From contig JAZQFH010000046.1 of NCBI GenBank assembly GCA_045539425.1, positions 1-64,000 on the forward strand: a stretch of 64,000 nt of DNA. Direction: 5' to 3'. The position numbers were made by a program, and so were the translations under genes. Numbering within the stretch: the stretch's first letter is position 1; each line of letters opens with the position of its first letter. The DNA comes from RUG14871 sp045539425 (GTDB taxonomy: Bacteria > Bacillota_I > Bacilli_A > Erysipelotrichales > Erysipelotrichaceae). Shown piece after piece: positions 52,440 to 61,690 of the stretch. The notes beneath the pieces were generated by a model, which saw only the letters and a list, made by a program, of their open reading frames with translations, searched no databases and had not been told where the DNA came from.

Positions 52440-52670
52440 TTAGTCTGCTACGTATGGTAACAAAGCCATCTGACGAGCACGCTTGATCGCTGTTGCCAGC
52501 ATTCTCTGATACTTTGCGCTTGTTCCAGTTACTCTTCTCGGCATGATTTTACCGTTGCTGGAGATGAAACGCTTTAATAATTCAACATCCTTGTAGTCGA
52601 TGTATTTGATATTATTCTTTGTGAAGTAGCAAACTTTTTTACGGCCCTGTCTCTGTTTCTTAAAAGCCAT
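52440..52670 (-). CDS. rpsR: 30S ribosomal protein S18
   Basis: A 76-residue S18 that pairs with S6 on the 30S platform. Conserved IKYIDYKDVELLKRFIS and the basic core RVTGTSAKYQRMLATAIKRARQMALLPY are present. Only one Cys remains (KVCYFTKN), so it is the zinc-free variant. It is the last gene of rpsF-ssb-rpsR, 16 bases after ssb. Confidence 0.98.
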   Translation of the reverse strand: MAFKKQRQGRKKVCYFTKNNIKYIDYKDVELLKRFISSNGKIMPRRVTGTSAKYQRMLATAIKRARQMALLPYVAD

Positions 52671-52686
52671 GGAAATCTCCTTTCAT

Positions 52687-53142
52687 CTAGAATGGCAGAT
52701 CCTCATCCGAAATATCCAGTGACGGTTCAGATGGGAAATCGTCCATCATCGGGCTATTATCCTGATAATATCCCGAATTGTTCTGCGGAGTATAGTCGCT
52801 CTGATAACCTGTATTGGCACGAGCTTCCGATACTGCTCTACTCTCTAATAACTGCGCATTGTCGACAGAAACTTCAGTTCTATAAACCCTTTGGCCTGTA
52901 GTCGGATTATCATAATTGGATGTCTGGATGGAACCTTCGATGGAAACCAAAGCTCCCTTTTTGGCATATCTTCCTAAGAAGTCTGCCGTCTGTCTCCAGG
53001 CAACACAGTTAATGAAATCTGTCTGGTCTCTGTTAAAACGACGGTTTACTGCAACTGTAAATCTTGCAAGTGAAGTTTGTTGTGGTGTTTTTGTGACTTC
53101 AACGTCCTTAGTTAATCTTCCAACTAATTCAACTCGATTCAT
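52687..53142 (-). CDS. ssb: Single-stranded DNA-binding protein
   Basis: A 151-residue SSB. The OB fold (about 1-105) begins MNRVELVGRLTKDVEV and has VNRRFNRDQTDFINCVAWRQTADF; a flexible Gly/Asn/Gln/Asp linker leads to the acidic tip SDEDLPF, the protein-interaction motif that recruits repair and replication partners. It lies between rpsF and rpsR, as is conserved in bacteria. Confidence 0.98.
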   Translation of the reverse strand: MNRVELVGRLTKDVEVTKTPQQTSLARFTVAVNRRFNRDQTDFINCVAWRQTADFLGRYAKKGALVSIEGSIQTSNYDNPTTGQRVYRTEVSVDNAQLLESRAVSEARANTGYQSDYTPQNNSGYYQDNSPMMDDFPSEPSLDISDEDLPF

Positions 53143-53164
53143 TGGTTGCCTCCTTAATTTGAAA

Positions 53165-53458
53165 TTACTGCATTTCTTCCATGTTGACGATCATATGACG
53201 AACAACATTCGGGTTAATACGCGCTAAACGGTCAAATTCCTTGATCGTATCAGTTTCGCAGCTGACTTTAACGACAACATAGTAACCTTTTTTCATGTGA
53301 TCAATCTCATAAGCGAAATCTTTCAGACCCCATTCATCAACGTTGTCGATCGTGCCGTTTTCATTTGTGATGATGGCATGCAGTGTGTCAACAACTTCCT
53401 GACGCTTTGCGTCTTCCAGATCTGCCTTTAAGATGTACATTACTTCGTACTGTCTCAT
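53165..53458 (-). CDS. rpsF: 30S ribosomal protein S6
   Basis: A 97-residue S6 with the alpha-beta fold: MRQYEVMYILKADLED, a WGLKDFAYEIDHMKKGYYVV-like central strand and the end NVVRHMIV. It binds S18. The start has AAGGAGG. It is first in the operon, with a consensus promoter and a small hairpin in the leader that may take part in S6:S18 autoregulation. Confidence 0.98.
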   Translation of the reverse strand: MRQYEVMYILKADLEDAKRQEVVDTLHAIITNENGTIDNVDEWGLKDFAYEIDHMKKGYYVVVKVSCETDTIKEFDRLARINPNVVRHMIVNMEEMQ

Positions 53459-53479
53459 TGTGCACCTCCTTATGGTCTA

Positions 53480-53496
53480 TTGGGCATTTCTGCCAA
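53480..53496 (-). promoter_or_regulatory. Hairpin in the rpsF leader
   Basis: TTGGCA-GAAA-TGCCCAA with a GNRA loop, about 25 bases before the start. It could be part of an S6:S18 autoregulatory leader, but I do not see the usual conserved CCG in an unpaired position. Confidence 0.4.
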
Positions 53497-53531
53497 GGAG
53501 TAAATATAAGTTTATACCTACTCGCCCGTAT

Positions 53532-53560
53532 ATTATATCGAATTTCATGGCCGATGTAAA
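53532..53560 (-). promoter_or_regulatory. Promoter of rpsF-ssb-rpsR
   Basis: Minus strand TTTACA, 17 bases, TATAAT: near-consensus sigma-A promoter, about 74 bases before rpsF. Confidence 0.75.
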
Positions 53561-53631
53561 CAGAAAAAATCGATGAAAATGCCCTTTTCTACGGGCGTTT
53601 TCCGCATTCTCCCAAATGCGTTTTTTTCCAC

Positions 53632-53656
53632 TGAAAAAGGAGATATTTCAATCTCC
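53632..53656 (-). terminator. Terminator of the ABC exporter gene
   Basis: Minus strand GGAGAT-TGAAAT-ATCTCC followed by TTTTTC. Two weaker hairpins (CGCATT/AATGCG and GCCC/GGGC with ATTTTC) follow at 53580-53625 before the rpsF promoter. Confidence 0.82.
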
Positions 53657-53659
53657 CCC

Positions 53660-55429
53660 TTATTCTTCTTCATAAGCACCATTCCAAAGACGGTAGTAAG
53701 TTCCCTTCTTTGAAAGCAGCTCTTCATGCGTTCCTTCTTCCTCAATGCCGTTTTTCCCTAAGACCAGAATGCGGTCCGCATCTTTGATGGTCGTTAAGCG
53801 GTGGGCAATGGTCAGGGTGGTTCTTCCCTTTGCCAGTTTCTTTAAACTCTTCTCAATCAGGATCTCACTCTCATTGTCCAGTGCACTGGTCGCTTCATCG
53901 AGCAAGAGGATCGGCGGGTTCTTTAAGAAGACACGCGCAATGGCGATGCGCTGCTTCTGTCCGCCCGAAAGCTTGACGCCCCTTTCTCCCACATAGGAGT
54001 GATAGCCGTCCTTGAGCTGACGTATGAATTCGTCCGCCCCGGCCAGTTTCGCTGCCGCAATAACTTCCTCTTCCGTCGCATTGAACTTCCCGTAGGCGAT
54101 ATTCTCAAATACCGTACCGGAGAAGAGGTAAACATCCTGCTGCACGATGCCGATGGCCGAGCGCAAAGAGTGCAGCGTCACATCCTGAACATTCTGTCCG
54201 TCGATGGTGATCCTGCCTTCCGAGACGTCATAGAAGCGCGGAATCAATGAAGACAGTGTGGTCTTGCCGCCGCCGCTCTCCCCGACCAGCGCCAGGTTCT
54301 CGCCCGGTGCGATATCGATATTCAGATGGCTTAACACGCGGTTATGGTCATCCGGATATTCAAAGGTGACATTCTCAAAGCGGATATGACCTTCTTTGAC
54401 TTCCAGTTCTTTGGCACCTTCCTTGTCATAGATGTCGATCGGGGTATCCATGATCTGCAGAAAGCGCTCGATGCCGGTGATGCCGGACTGGAACTGCTCC
54501 GCATATTCCACGATGCGGCGAATTGTCGCAATGAGCGAGGACACATAAAGAATATAGGCCACCAGATCCCCGGCATTGATATAGCCTTTTACCAGGAACA
54601 TGCCGCCGGAAAGGATCGTAACGGAATACATCAGACCGTCAAATAAGCGCGTGGACATATTGTAGTTCGCCATCGCATAATAGCGCTCTTTCTTGATTTC
54701 CTTAAAGAGCTGATTGTCCTCTTCGAATTTCTCCAGTTCATGCTCCTCCGCCGAGAAAGCTTTAACGACTTTCTCTCCCAGAAGGGAATCTTCAACGTTC
54801 GCATTGAGTGCCCCGATCTGCTGGCGCTGCTTCCTTGTCGCCACGCGGAAATTGTGGCTCAGCTTGGAAGACACGACGACCATGAGCGGTACGCAGGCAA
54901 AGATGATGAGCGTGAGAGGGATATTGCTGCGACATAAGATCGCAAAGGAGACCGTGATCTTGATCAGCGCAATGAAGAATTCCTCCGGACAGTGATGGGC
55001 AAATTCCGTGATGTCAAAAAGGTCACTGGTAATCCGGCCCATGATGGTTCCGATCTTGGTATTGGCATAGTAGCTGTCTGACATGTATTCCAGATGACGG
55101 AACGCATCCGTCCGCATGTCCGTCTCAATATAGACCCCCATGATGTGACCGATTGAGCTCATGTAGTAATAGGCTGCCGCATCCACTAAGCGCAGTACGA
55201 TATACAGGAATGCCAGCTTTGTGATTAAGGACACCGTCAGTGAAGCAGGCTCATACATGGCCGTATTGGTCAGTCTGCTCATGATCTTCGGAAGCGCAAT
55301 ATCGCAAAGCGTCGTCAGTGAGGCGCAGAACAGATCAAAAGCCATGTATTTCCAATACTTCCGTAAATACGGAAAAAACCTTTTCAGCAATTCCCCGGTT
55401 GAATACTGTTTCTCCACTGTTCTGCTCAT
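53660..55429 (-). CDS. Type I ABC exporter (membrane and ATPase domains fused)
   Basis: A 589-residue half-transporter that works as a dimer. The membrane domain (about 1-325) has six helices. The ATPase domain (about 340-580) shows Walker A GESGGGKTTL near 377, Q-loop IGIVQQDVYLF, signature LSGGQKQR near 482, Walker B ILLLDEATSALDNES and H-loop IAHRL. This is the MsbA/LmrA-like lipid or drug exporter architecture. It is encoded downstream of the sensor-MscS gene but separated from it by a terminator. The substrate is unknown. The start has AGGAGAG upstream. Confidence 0.93.
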   Translation of the reverse strand: MSRTVEKQYSTGELLKRFFPYLRKYWKYMAFDLFCASLTTLCDIALPKIMSRLTNTAMYEPASLTVSLITKLAFLYIVLRLVDAAAYYYMSSIGHIMGVYIETDMRTDAFRHLEYMSDSYYANTKIGTIMGRITSDLFDITEFAHHCPEEFFIALIKITVSFAILCRSNIPLTLIIFACVPLMVVVSSKLSHNFRVATRKQRQQIGALNANVEDSLLGEKVVKAFSAEEHELEKFEEDNQLFKEIKKERYYAMANYNMSTRLFDGLMYSVTILSGGMFLVKGYINAGDLVAYILYVSSLIATIRRIVEYAEQFQSGITGIERFLQIMDTPIDIYDKEGAKELEVKEGHIRFENVTFEYPDDHNRVLSHLNIDIAPGENLALVGESGGGKTTLSSLIPRFYDVSEGRITIDGQNVQDVTLHSLRSAIGIVQQDVYLFSGTVFENIAYGKFNATEEEVIAAAKLAGADEFIRQLKDGYHSYVGERGVKLSGGQKQRIAIARVFLKNPPILLLDEATSALDNESEILIEKSLKKLAKGRTTLTIAHRLTTIKDADRILVLGKNGIEEEGTHEELLSKKGTYYRLWNGAYEEE

Positions 55430-55450
55430 CCTCTTCTCTCCTGTCTCTTT

Positions 55451-55473
55451 TAAGAAAAACGGAGCCGTTTTTC
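55451..55473 (-). terminator. Terminator of the sensor-MscS gene
   Basis: GAAAAACG-GCTC-CGTTTTTC followed on the minus strand by TTA, 44 bases after the gene. Confidence 0.65.
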
Positions 55474-55516
55474 AGTATTCCCTCTGGGAAAAGCGACTCC
55501 ATTTGATTATATTTCG

Positions 55517-58500
55517 TTATTCGTTTTCTTTTGTTCTGTCCGGACTTTTCTCCAGATAGGAGACCGTCACGTTCGCAAACGGAATATTGATGTTGTTTTC
55601 CTTGAAGATCCGTAAGATCTCCCGGTTCATAAAGATCTTGACACCGTAGACATCCTTCTCGTTCGCCTTGGCACTGATGACCAGATTCACGCTGTCCTGA
55701 CCCAGTTCCTTGACTCCGCCGTAAATCGGCCCTTCCAGAATTGCCGGATTTTTCTTTGCCAGTTTTGGAAGTTCTCTCTCCAGCACCGCTTCCACAAAGT
55801 CCAGATCCTCTCCGTACTCGATTCCCACCGTGATGGAGGCGATGGAAGTTTCCTTCGTCATGTTCACCACACCGGAGATATCCGAGTTGTTGTAGATCTT
55901 GATATTGCCGTCGGCCGCCATGATCTTGGTCGTCCGCAGGCCGATATCCATGACCGTGCCTCGGTAGCTGTTAATCGTGACGATATCACCGACCCGGAAT
56001 TCCCCTTCAAAGACAATGAAGAGACCGGCAATGATATCCTTGACAAGACTCTGGGCACCGAAGCCGATGACCAGGGAAAGCACCCCGGCACTGGCAATCA
56101 GGTTCGCCGCATCCACGCCCAGTAAGTACAGGCAGTAGAACAGTGCCCCGAGTGTACCGCCATATTTTATCACAGAAAGCAGCAGGTGCGATACTGTTTC
56201 GCCCCGTGCACCCAAGAGCGACCCGAAGATTCTTCCCGGAATATGGAAGATGGCGACCGCGATCGACATGAACATCAGTACGATGGCACAGGCGCTTAAG
56301 GCGAAGATGTTGAAGCCCCGATCCCAGTTTCCGCTTAAGATATAGCGAACGATGGAACCGTCACCGAACAGTCTTCCGGCTCCCAGCACCGTGATGATAA
56401 CATAGAAAATCAGTATCCCGCCGACAAAGCTCAGCATCCGCAGCAGCTTCTGTTCCGGACTCATTTCGATCCATTTGATTGCTCGGTTATCCCACCGTGC
56501 CGCTGCCTTGGTGGTTGCGGCAACTCTGCCGGACGGCAGTAAAACATTGAAGATGGCGGAATCCAGGCCGCTCTCCAGCTCCGCATTGCTCATGGTTTCA
56601 TACAGGGTTTCCTCTGCCCTGGTGGTCACCGTGACCGTTCCGGAAAGGAAGAGAATCAGAACCAGGCTGATCAGCGTGGTGATGGCCGCTACCACAAAGC
56701 GCGTCGCATACATGCTCCGGGTCGGAACGGTACTGCCTGCGAAATAGTCTCCCGTATAGTGGAAGTATTCGAAGTAACGCTCCCCGTTATACCGCTGGAA
56801 GCCGTAGTAGTCATTCCCCGTAAAGATTTTTTCTGACATTCCCAACTCCGCTGCCGACTTTCCAATCTCGGCACGGTTCGGCGAATAGAGGCAGGTATGC
56901 GCATCATCCGTATCAAACAGCAGGATGGATCCGCCGTTTAACAGTTCGGAAGACAGAATGGCCGAAGCATCCGTTGCGGAAAGTACCCGGTTGATCATTT
57001 CCTTGCTGGCTTCCACCTGCAGTAAGGAGCGGTGGGTGTGTACCGGATTCGCAAATCTCTCCCCGGTCAGACCTTCCGCCTGTGCACGGGAGAGGTAGAC
57101 CGTATTGCCTTCAGCATCCAGCGTGGTGTAGTAGCGGAACGTAACACCGATATACTGCGACTGGGCTCCGGTATCATCTTCCATGATGCTCTGGATCAGT
57201 TCATCCTTCTTGCCGTCGATAATATCCTGGAACGGATAGGACTGATCTTCCGGATTCAGACTCAGCGTAAAGTACCAGTCTTCCGTATTGGTCGCAATGG
57301 TTCTGCCATTCTCATCAAAGATATAAATGGAAGTGATGAAGTTGTTTGCGCAGAGTTCTTTCAGGCGTTCCGCCGCCTGCACGGAGCGGAGGATACTGCC
57401 TTCACTGTCGTAGATATACTCCCGCTCTCCGTCTTCGTTGATTTTGGTATAGTAGCGGTCCGTCGGCGTGTTCAGTACGGACGGGTCCTCTTCAATCAAA
57501 TAGGAAATCAGCTTTGCGGTGCTTAAGAAGCGCTGCTGATAGTAGTCTTTAATAATGGCGTTATTGCGCTGGGATTCCTGATATCTGGCATTGACATCTT
57601 CCAGGGCAATGGCGGATTTTTCCGCACTTTCCGAAATCTCCAGAAGCGTCTGGGAATAGAAGGAGATGCCGAAGATGATCAGAACGCCGAAGATCATTAA
57701 CGGGAAGACTTTTTCGAAAATGGAAATATTCAGAATTGTCTCGCCGCCGTTTTTACGCTTAAATACTTTCTTTTTGGTCTCCACCGTATTGCGGACAAAG
57801 TCGTTCCGCACCACAACGGCATAGGCCAGACACAGTAACATCACCAGGATATAGCCGGAGATGGACCAGAAGAGAACGTATTTGTTGTTGGAGAAGATCC
57901 GGGCGGTCTCCGCCACGGCACAGACCAGTGTCGTACCGTTGAATTCCTTTGTGACACAGTAATACTTCTCTCCCAGGATATTCTGCATACCGTTATAGCC
58001 GTCGGAAAGAGCTTCTTTGGTAATACCCGCTTCCAGAGCGCTCTTGCCGGTCAGGATGGTTCCGTCATTTTCATAGTAAATAAAGGTTTCCGTTTCCGGA
58101 TTGACCGCAAAGAGGAAGCCGTCGTTACTGATGGAGATGCGGCTTAACACCTCGGATACATCCTTTAAAGAATCAATCTGAATATCCAGCAGATTCGCCT
58201 GTGCGCCCAGCATCAGATACACCGTCTGCGACCCGATCTGCAGCGGGGAGGAATAGAAATAATAGTTTCCGTAAGTGCTCTTCAGATATACAGGCACTAC
58301 ACCTTCTTCCGCGGAATAGGTCCCCTTGATCAGACGCTGCACCTGGCGGAACGTAAACATGTTGTTTTCCATGATATTCTTGCCGATGAATTCCTCCGTC
58401 GGCGAAATGATCACGTTCCCCGCTTCATCAATGATGAGAAGGTAGTCGATTCCCGAGCGTCCGATGATGTCGTCAAAGACTTCAACGCGCTCTTCCTGCG

Positions 58501-58813
58501 TTGCCGTACTTAAAAAGTCAAACATGCCGCTGGTTAAAAGCTCGCTTAAATCCCCCAGCATATTCTGGTTTCCGTAATGGAAGATTGATGTCAGCTCCTC
58601 CGTATCCTGCTCGTTAGTTTGAAGGATTTCAACAACCTCACTCAAAGCCTGCTCGCTGCTGGTACGTTGCCGGTAGACGGCTGTCTGATCCTGCATCCGG
58701 CGCAGAAAATAGGCAATTAAAAAGGCACCGACAACTACCAGAATCGAATTGAAAACAACTTTCGAAAAAAAGTAGGTATTCGCTTTTTTCCGGACCTGCT
58801 CATGCTCCGACAT
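55517..58813 (-). CDS. MscS-type channel fused to two extracellular Cache-like sensor domains
   Basis: A 1098-residue membrane protein. A first helix (about 15-38) and a second (about 313-335) flank an extracellular Cache-like domain (about 40-310; DYLLIIDEAGNVIISPTEEFIGKNI). A third helix (about 368-390) and a fourth (about 693-715) flank a second, larger one (about 395-690; ITSIYIFDENGRTIATNTEDW and a tandem GSILLFDTDD part). Four more helices (about 790-930) lead into the MscS pore and beta domain: IASAGVLSLVIGFGAQSLVKDIIAG near 905-930, then FRVGDIVTINSYRGTVMDIG, ending in an alpha/beta vestibule. It should gate on tension or osmotic shock, with possible ligand input. It is much larger than the 270-290-residue E. 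coli MscS. It is monocistronic, with an AGGAGGAC SD. Confidence 0.88.
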   Translation of the reverse strand: MSEHEQVRKKANTYFFSKVVFNSILVVVGAFLIAYFLRRMQDQTAVYRQRTSSEQALSEVVEILQTNEQDTEELTSIFHYGNQNMLGDLSELLTSGMFDFLSTATQEERVEVFDDIIGRSGIDYLLIIDEAGNVIISPTEEFIGKNIMENNMFTFRQVQRLIKGTYSAEEGVVPVYLKSTYGNYYFYSSPLQIGSQTVYLMLGAQANLLDIQIDSLKDVSEVLSRISISNDGFLFAVNPETETFIYYENDGTILTGKSALEAGITKEALSDGYNGMQNILGEKYYCVTKEFNGTTLVCAVAETARIFSNNKYVLFWSISGYILVMLLCLAYAVVVRNDFVRNTVETKKKVFKRKNGGETILNISIFEKVFPLMIFGVLIIFGISFYSQTLLEISESAEKSAIALEDVNARYQESQRNNAIIKDYYQQRFLSTAKLISYLIEEDPSVLNTPTDRYYTKINEDGEREYIYDSEGSILRSVQAAERLKELCANNFITSIYIFDENGRTIATNTEDWYFTLSLNPEDQSYPFQDIIDGKKDELIQSIMEDDTGAQSQYIGVTFRYYTTLDAEGNTVYLSRAQAEGLTGERFANPVHTHRSLLQVEASKEMINRVLSATDASAILSSELLNGGSILLFDTDDAHTCLYSPNRAEIGKSAAELGMSEKIFTGNDYYGFQRYNGERYFEYFHYTGDYFAGSTVPTRSMYATRFVVAAITTLISLVLILFLSGTVTVTTRAEETLYETMSNAELESGLDSAIFNVLLPSGRVAATTKAAARWDNRAIKWIEMSPEQKLLRMLSFVGGILIFYVIITVLGAGRLFGDGSIVRYILSGNWDRGFNIFALSACAIVLMFMSIAVAIFHIPGRIFGSLLGARGETVSHLLLSVIKYGGTLGALFYCLYLLGVDAANLIASAGVLSLVIGFGAQSLVKDIIAGLFIVFEGEFRVGDIVTINSYRGTVMDIGLRTTKIMAADGNIKIYNNSDISGVVNMTKETSIASITVGIEYGEDLDFVEAVLERELPKLAKKNPAILEGPIYGGVKELGQDSVNLVISAKANEKDVYGVKIFMNREILRIFKENNINIPFANVTVSYLEKSPDRTKENE

Positions 58814-58991
58814 AACATTGTCCTCCTGTGGATGGTATATGCATTTTAGTTCGAATTGTTACAATAATGGATTATTACCATTTTATCAAAAAACATACCG
58901 TTTGATAATAGGATCGATCCCTTTCTGCGTTTTGAAGAAATGTATTCTGCATGCCTGTTCCCGCCGCAAAGCTCAAAAGCTTTTTCCCCAA

Positions 58992-59022
58992 AGAAAAACC
59001 GGAACTCTACATGGGAATTCCG
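58992..59022 (-). terminator. Terminator of the ATP synthase operon
   Basis: Minus strand CACCGGAATTCCC region: CCGGAA and TTCCGG enclose about 12 bases, followed by TTTTTC. It is 15 bases after atpC. Confidence 0.85.
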
Positions 59023-59037
59023 GTGTCTTTTATCTTC

Positions 59038-59442
59038 TTATTCGCTGATTGTCAGCTTCATTTTAAGTTTTCTGAGTTCGTTCTGATAAAGCTCCCTGAG
59101 CGCTTCATCCCTGCGGGCTTCTCTGATCTTTGCCTGTACCTCTTCGATCTCCATTTCCACTTCCGCACGGTTGATCTCATCCGAACGTTCAATATCATCC
59201 ACCAGTACGGTAGCCATATTATCCCGGAAATACAGGATTCCCTTACCGGAAACGTAGTCGTAGCGGTAGGAGTGCGTGGGAGATTCCAGTCCGATCGTTA
59301 CCTTTCCAACATCCAGTGTGGTCACGATCGGCATATGGTTGCTTAAAATACCACGCATCCCTGCCGGCGTAGTCACATTGAGTATCGTGGCCTCCAGTTC
59401 ATCATAGAGACCGATCGGGGTAATGATCTTAACTTTAAACAC
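59038..59442 (-). CDS. atpC: ATP synthase epsilon subunit
   Basis: A 134-residue F1 epsilon. N-terminal beta sandwich (1-85; TPIGLYDELEATILNVTTPAGMRGILSNHMPIVTTL in pattern) and a C-terminal two-helix regulatory domain (about 90-134, rich in Glu, Arg and Leu). It links gamma to the c-ring and can inhibit ATP hydrolysis. It is the last gene of the operon, one base after atpD. Confidence 0.96.
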   Translation of the reverse strand: MFKVKIITPIGLYDELEATILNVTTPAGMRGILSNHMPIVTTLDVGKVTIGLESPTHSYRYDYVSGKGILYFRDNMATVLVDDIERSDEINRAEVEMEIEEVQAKIREARRDEALRELYQNELRKLKMKLTISE

Positions 59443-59443
59443 G

Positions 59444-60841
59444 TTATACTCCTAAACGTTTTGCCTTTTCACGGGCTTCGTCTACACTGCCCACCATCAT
59501 GAAGGCCTGCTCCGGAAGATCATCGCATTCCCCGTTCAGAATGGAACGGAAGGAGCGGACCGTTTCCGCAACCGGGACATATTTACCGGAAATACCCGTA
59601 AACTGCTCCGCCACATTCAGCGGCTGCGAGAGGAAGTTACGGATACGACGGGCACGGTTGATGATGACCTTGTCTTCATCGCTCAGCTCATCCATGCCGA
59701 GGATGGAAATGATATCCTGCAGTTCCTTATAGCGCTGTAGGATCTGCTGCACTTCACGGGCAACCTGGTAGTGTTCCTGTCCCACCACGAGCGGGTCCAG
59801 CATACGGCTGGTGGAATTCAGCGGGTCAACCGCCGGATAGATTCCCAGTGCCGCAATGGAACGGTCCAGAACCGTCTTGGAATCCAGGTGCGTGAACGCT
59901 GTCGCTGGAGCCGGGTCCGTCAGGTCATCGGCCGGTACGTAAACCGCCTGAATGGAAGTGATGGCACCTTTGTCCGTAGAAGTGATGCGCTCCTGTAATT
60001 GGCCCATTTCCGTGGAAAGTGTCGGCTGGTAACCGACAGCACTCGGCATTCTGCCAAGTAATGCGGAAACTTCCGAGCCTGCCTGAGTGAAACGGAAGAT
60101 ATTGTCGATGAATAAGAGCACGTCCTGCTCCTGCTCATCGCGGTAATATTCCGCCATGGTCAAACCGGTTAAAGCCACGCGCATTCTGGCGCCCGGGGAT
60201 TCATTCATCTGCCCGTAGACCAGAACCGTGTTCTCCAGAACACCGGATTCTTTCATTTCGTTATATAAGTCGTTGCCTTCTCTGGTGCGTTCACCGACAC
60301 CGGCAACCACCGATAAGCCATGATGCTCAATGGCGATATTGTGGATCATCTCCTGCATTAAGACCGTCTTGCCGACACCGGCTCCGCCGAACAAACCGAC
60401 CTTGCCGCCGCGGGCGTACGGGCATAAGAGGTCAATAACTTTTAAGCCGGTTTCCAGAATGGCGGAGTTGGTCTGCTGCTGGGCAAAGGTTGGAGCGGCT
60501 CTGTGGATCGGACGGCGCGGAATACTGTTCGGGATCTCGCCGAGATTGTCGATCGGATCCCCGAGAACATTAAACATTCTGCCCAGGATCTCATTTCCTA
60601 CCGGAACGGAGATCGGAGCTCCCGTATCCAAAGCTTCCAGACCCCGCTGCAGGCCGTCTGTCGGAGACATCGCAATACAGCGCACGACATCGTTTCCGAT
60701 ATGCTGGGCAACCTCGACCGTGATCTTTGTGCCTTCGTTTTCAATTAAGATGGCATTCTGCAGTGCCGGCATGTGGTCCTTTTCAAAACGGATATCCACG
60801 ACCGGACCGATCACCTGTATAATTTTACCGATATTCGCCAT
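59444..60841 (-). CDS. atpD: ATP synthase beta subunit
   Basis: Catalytic F1 subunit, 465 residues. Walker A GGAGVGKTVL near 153, catalytic Glu in GVGERTREGNDLY near 182, Walker B VLLFIDNIFRFTQAG near 240, signature PAVDPLNSTSRML and the DELSDED sequence (a DELSEED variant) near 382. It lies three bases after atpG. Confidence 0.98.
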   Translation of the reverse strand: MANIGKIIQVIGPVVDIRFEKDHMPALQNAILIENEGTKITVEVAQHIGNDVVRCIAMSPTDGLQRGLEALDTGAPISVPVGNEILGRMFNVLGDPIDNLGEIPNSIPRRPIHRAAPTFAQQQTNSAILETGLKVIDLLCPYARGGKVGLFGGAGVGKTVLMQEMIHNIAIEHHGLSVVAGVGERTREGNDLYNEMKESGVLENTVLVYGQMNESPGARMRVALTGLTMAEYYRDEQEQDVLLFIDNIFRFTQAGSEVSALLGRMPSAVGYQPTLSTEMGQLQERITSTDKGAITSIQAVYVPADDLTDPAPATAFTHLDSKTVLDRSIAALGIYPAVDPLNSTSRMLDPLVVGQEHYQVAREVQQILQRYKELQDIISILGMDELSDEDKVIINRARRIRNFLSQPLNVAEQFTGISGKYVPVAETVRSFRSILNGECDDLPEQAFMMVGSVDEAREKAKRLGV

Positions 60842-60844
60842 GTA

Positions 60845-61687
60845 CTACTCCTCCTTTAACGCATCCGCAGCCGAGATGATTTCCGTGATTTCCTGGGTAA
60901 TCGCCGTCTGCCTTGCCTGGTTGTATTCTAACGTTAATTCTTCTATCATCTTTTCCGCATTGTCGTTGGCACTTTCCATCGCCATTCTCCGGCTGCTCTG
61001 CTCGGAGGTTGTGGAATCGAGATAGGCATTGTAGAGTTCGGATTTCACATACATCGGAATCAGGTCGTCCAGAATCTCTTCCGGGGACGGTTCGTAGATG
61101 ATGTCCACCGCGGAATCCGATGCATTGTTTTTGATCGGGATCACCCGGATCTTTGTCGGCTCATATACCATCGTATTAAAGAACTTGGTATAGATGATGC
61201 GGATCGATGTGATCTCGTGATTGATATAGCGGACGAGCTGCCGGTCCATCATGTCCGCCAGCATGTCGTAATCCACTTCATCGATATGGATGGGCTCTTT
61301 CTGGATGGGATAGTTCTCACGCAAAAGCTGCGCGTGCAGCTTGGAGCCGATGAGGATGATCTCCCCGCTCTTTTCCAGCTCCTTTTCCAGGTAGTTGGCC
61401 ATATTGATGTTGTATCCTCCGCAAAGACCCAGATCGGAACAGAAAACAAATGTCAGCGGATTGGTGTCTTCCGTGATGGTCAGATATTTGTTTTCCACCT
61501 CCGAAGAGTGCATTAAAATATCCGTTACCACTAACGAAAGATTGTTCGCATATTCCTGATTCTGTTCCAGAAGGTGCCGCTGCCGCCGGAGCTTGCTGAC
61601 GGCAACCAGTTCCATGGCTCCCGTGATCTTGCGGGTTGCCTGAATGGAGCGGATCCTTCCCTTGATTGTCTGCAGAGTTTTTGCCAT
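60845..61687 (-). CDS. atpG: ATP synthase gamma subunit
   Basis: Central stalk rotor, 280 residues. N-terminal helix with IKGRIRSIQATRKITGAMELVAVSKLRR (in pattern), a Rossmann-like middle starting FCSDLGLCGGYN near 80-93, and C-terminal helix with RMAMESANDNAEKMIEELTLEYNQARQ-like signature. It lies between atpA and atpD with spacers of three bases. Confidence 0.97.
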   Translation of the reverse strand: MAKTLQTIKGRIRSIQATRKITGAMELVAVSKLRRQRHLLEQNQEYANNLSLVVTDILMHSSEVENKYLTITEDTNPLTFVFCSDLGLCGGYNINMANYLEKELEKSGEIILIGSKLHAQLLRENYPIQKEPIHIDEVDYDMLADMMDRQLVRYINHEITSIRIIYTKFFNTMVYEPTKIRVIPIKNNASDSAVDIIYEPSPEEILDDLIPMYVKSELYNAYLDSTTSEQSSRRMAMESANDNAEKMIEELTLEYNQARQTAITQEITEIISAADALKEE

Positions 61688-61690
61688 AGC

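Noticed and set aside
53545..53745. 66-codon open frame downstream of the ABC exporter
   Set aside because: It runs across terminator hairpins and the exporter 3' end in another frame, without an SD.
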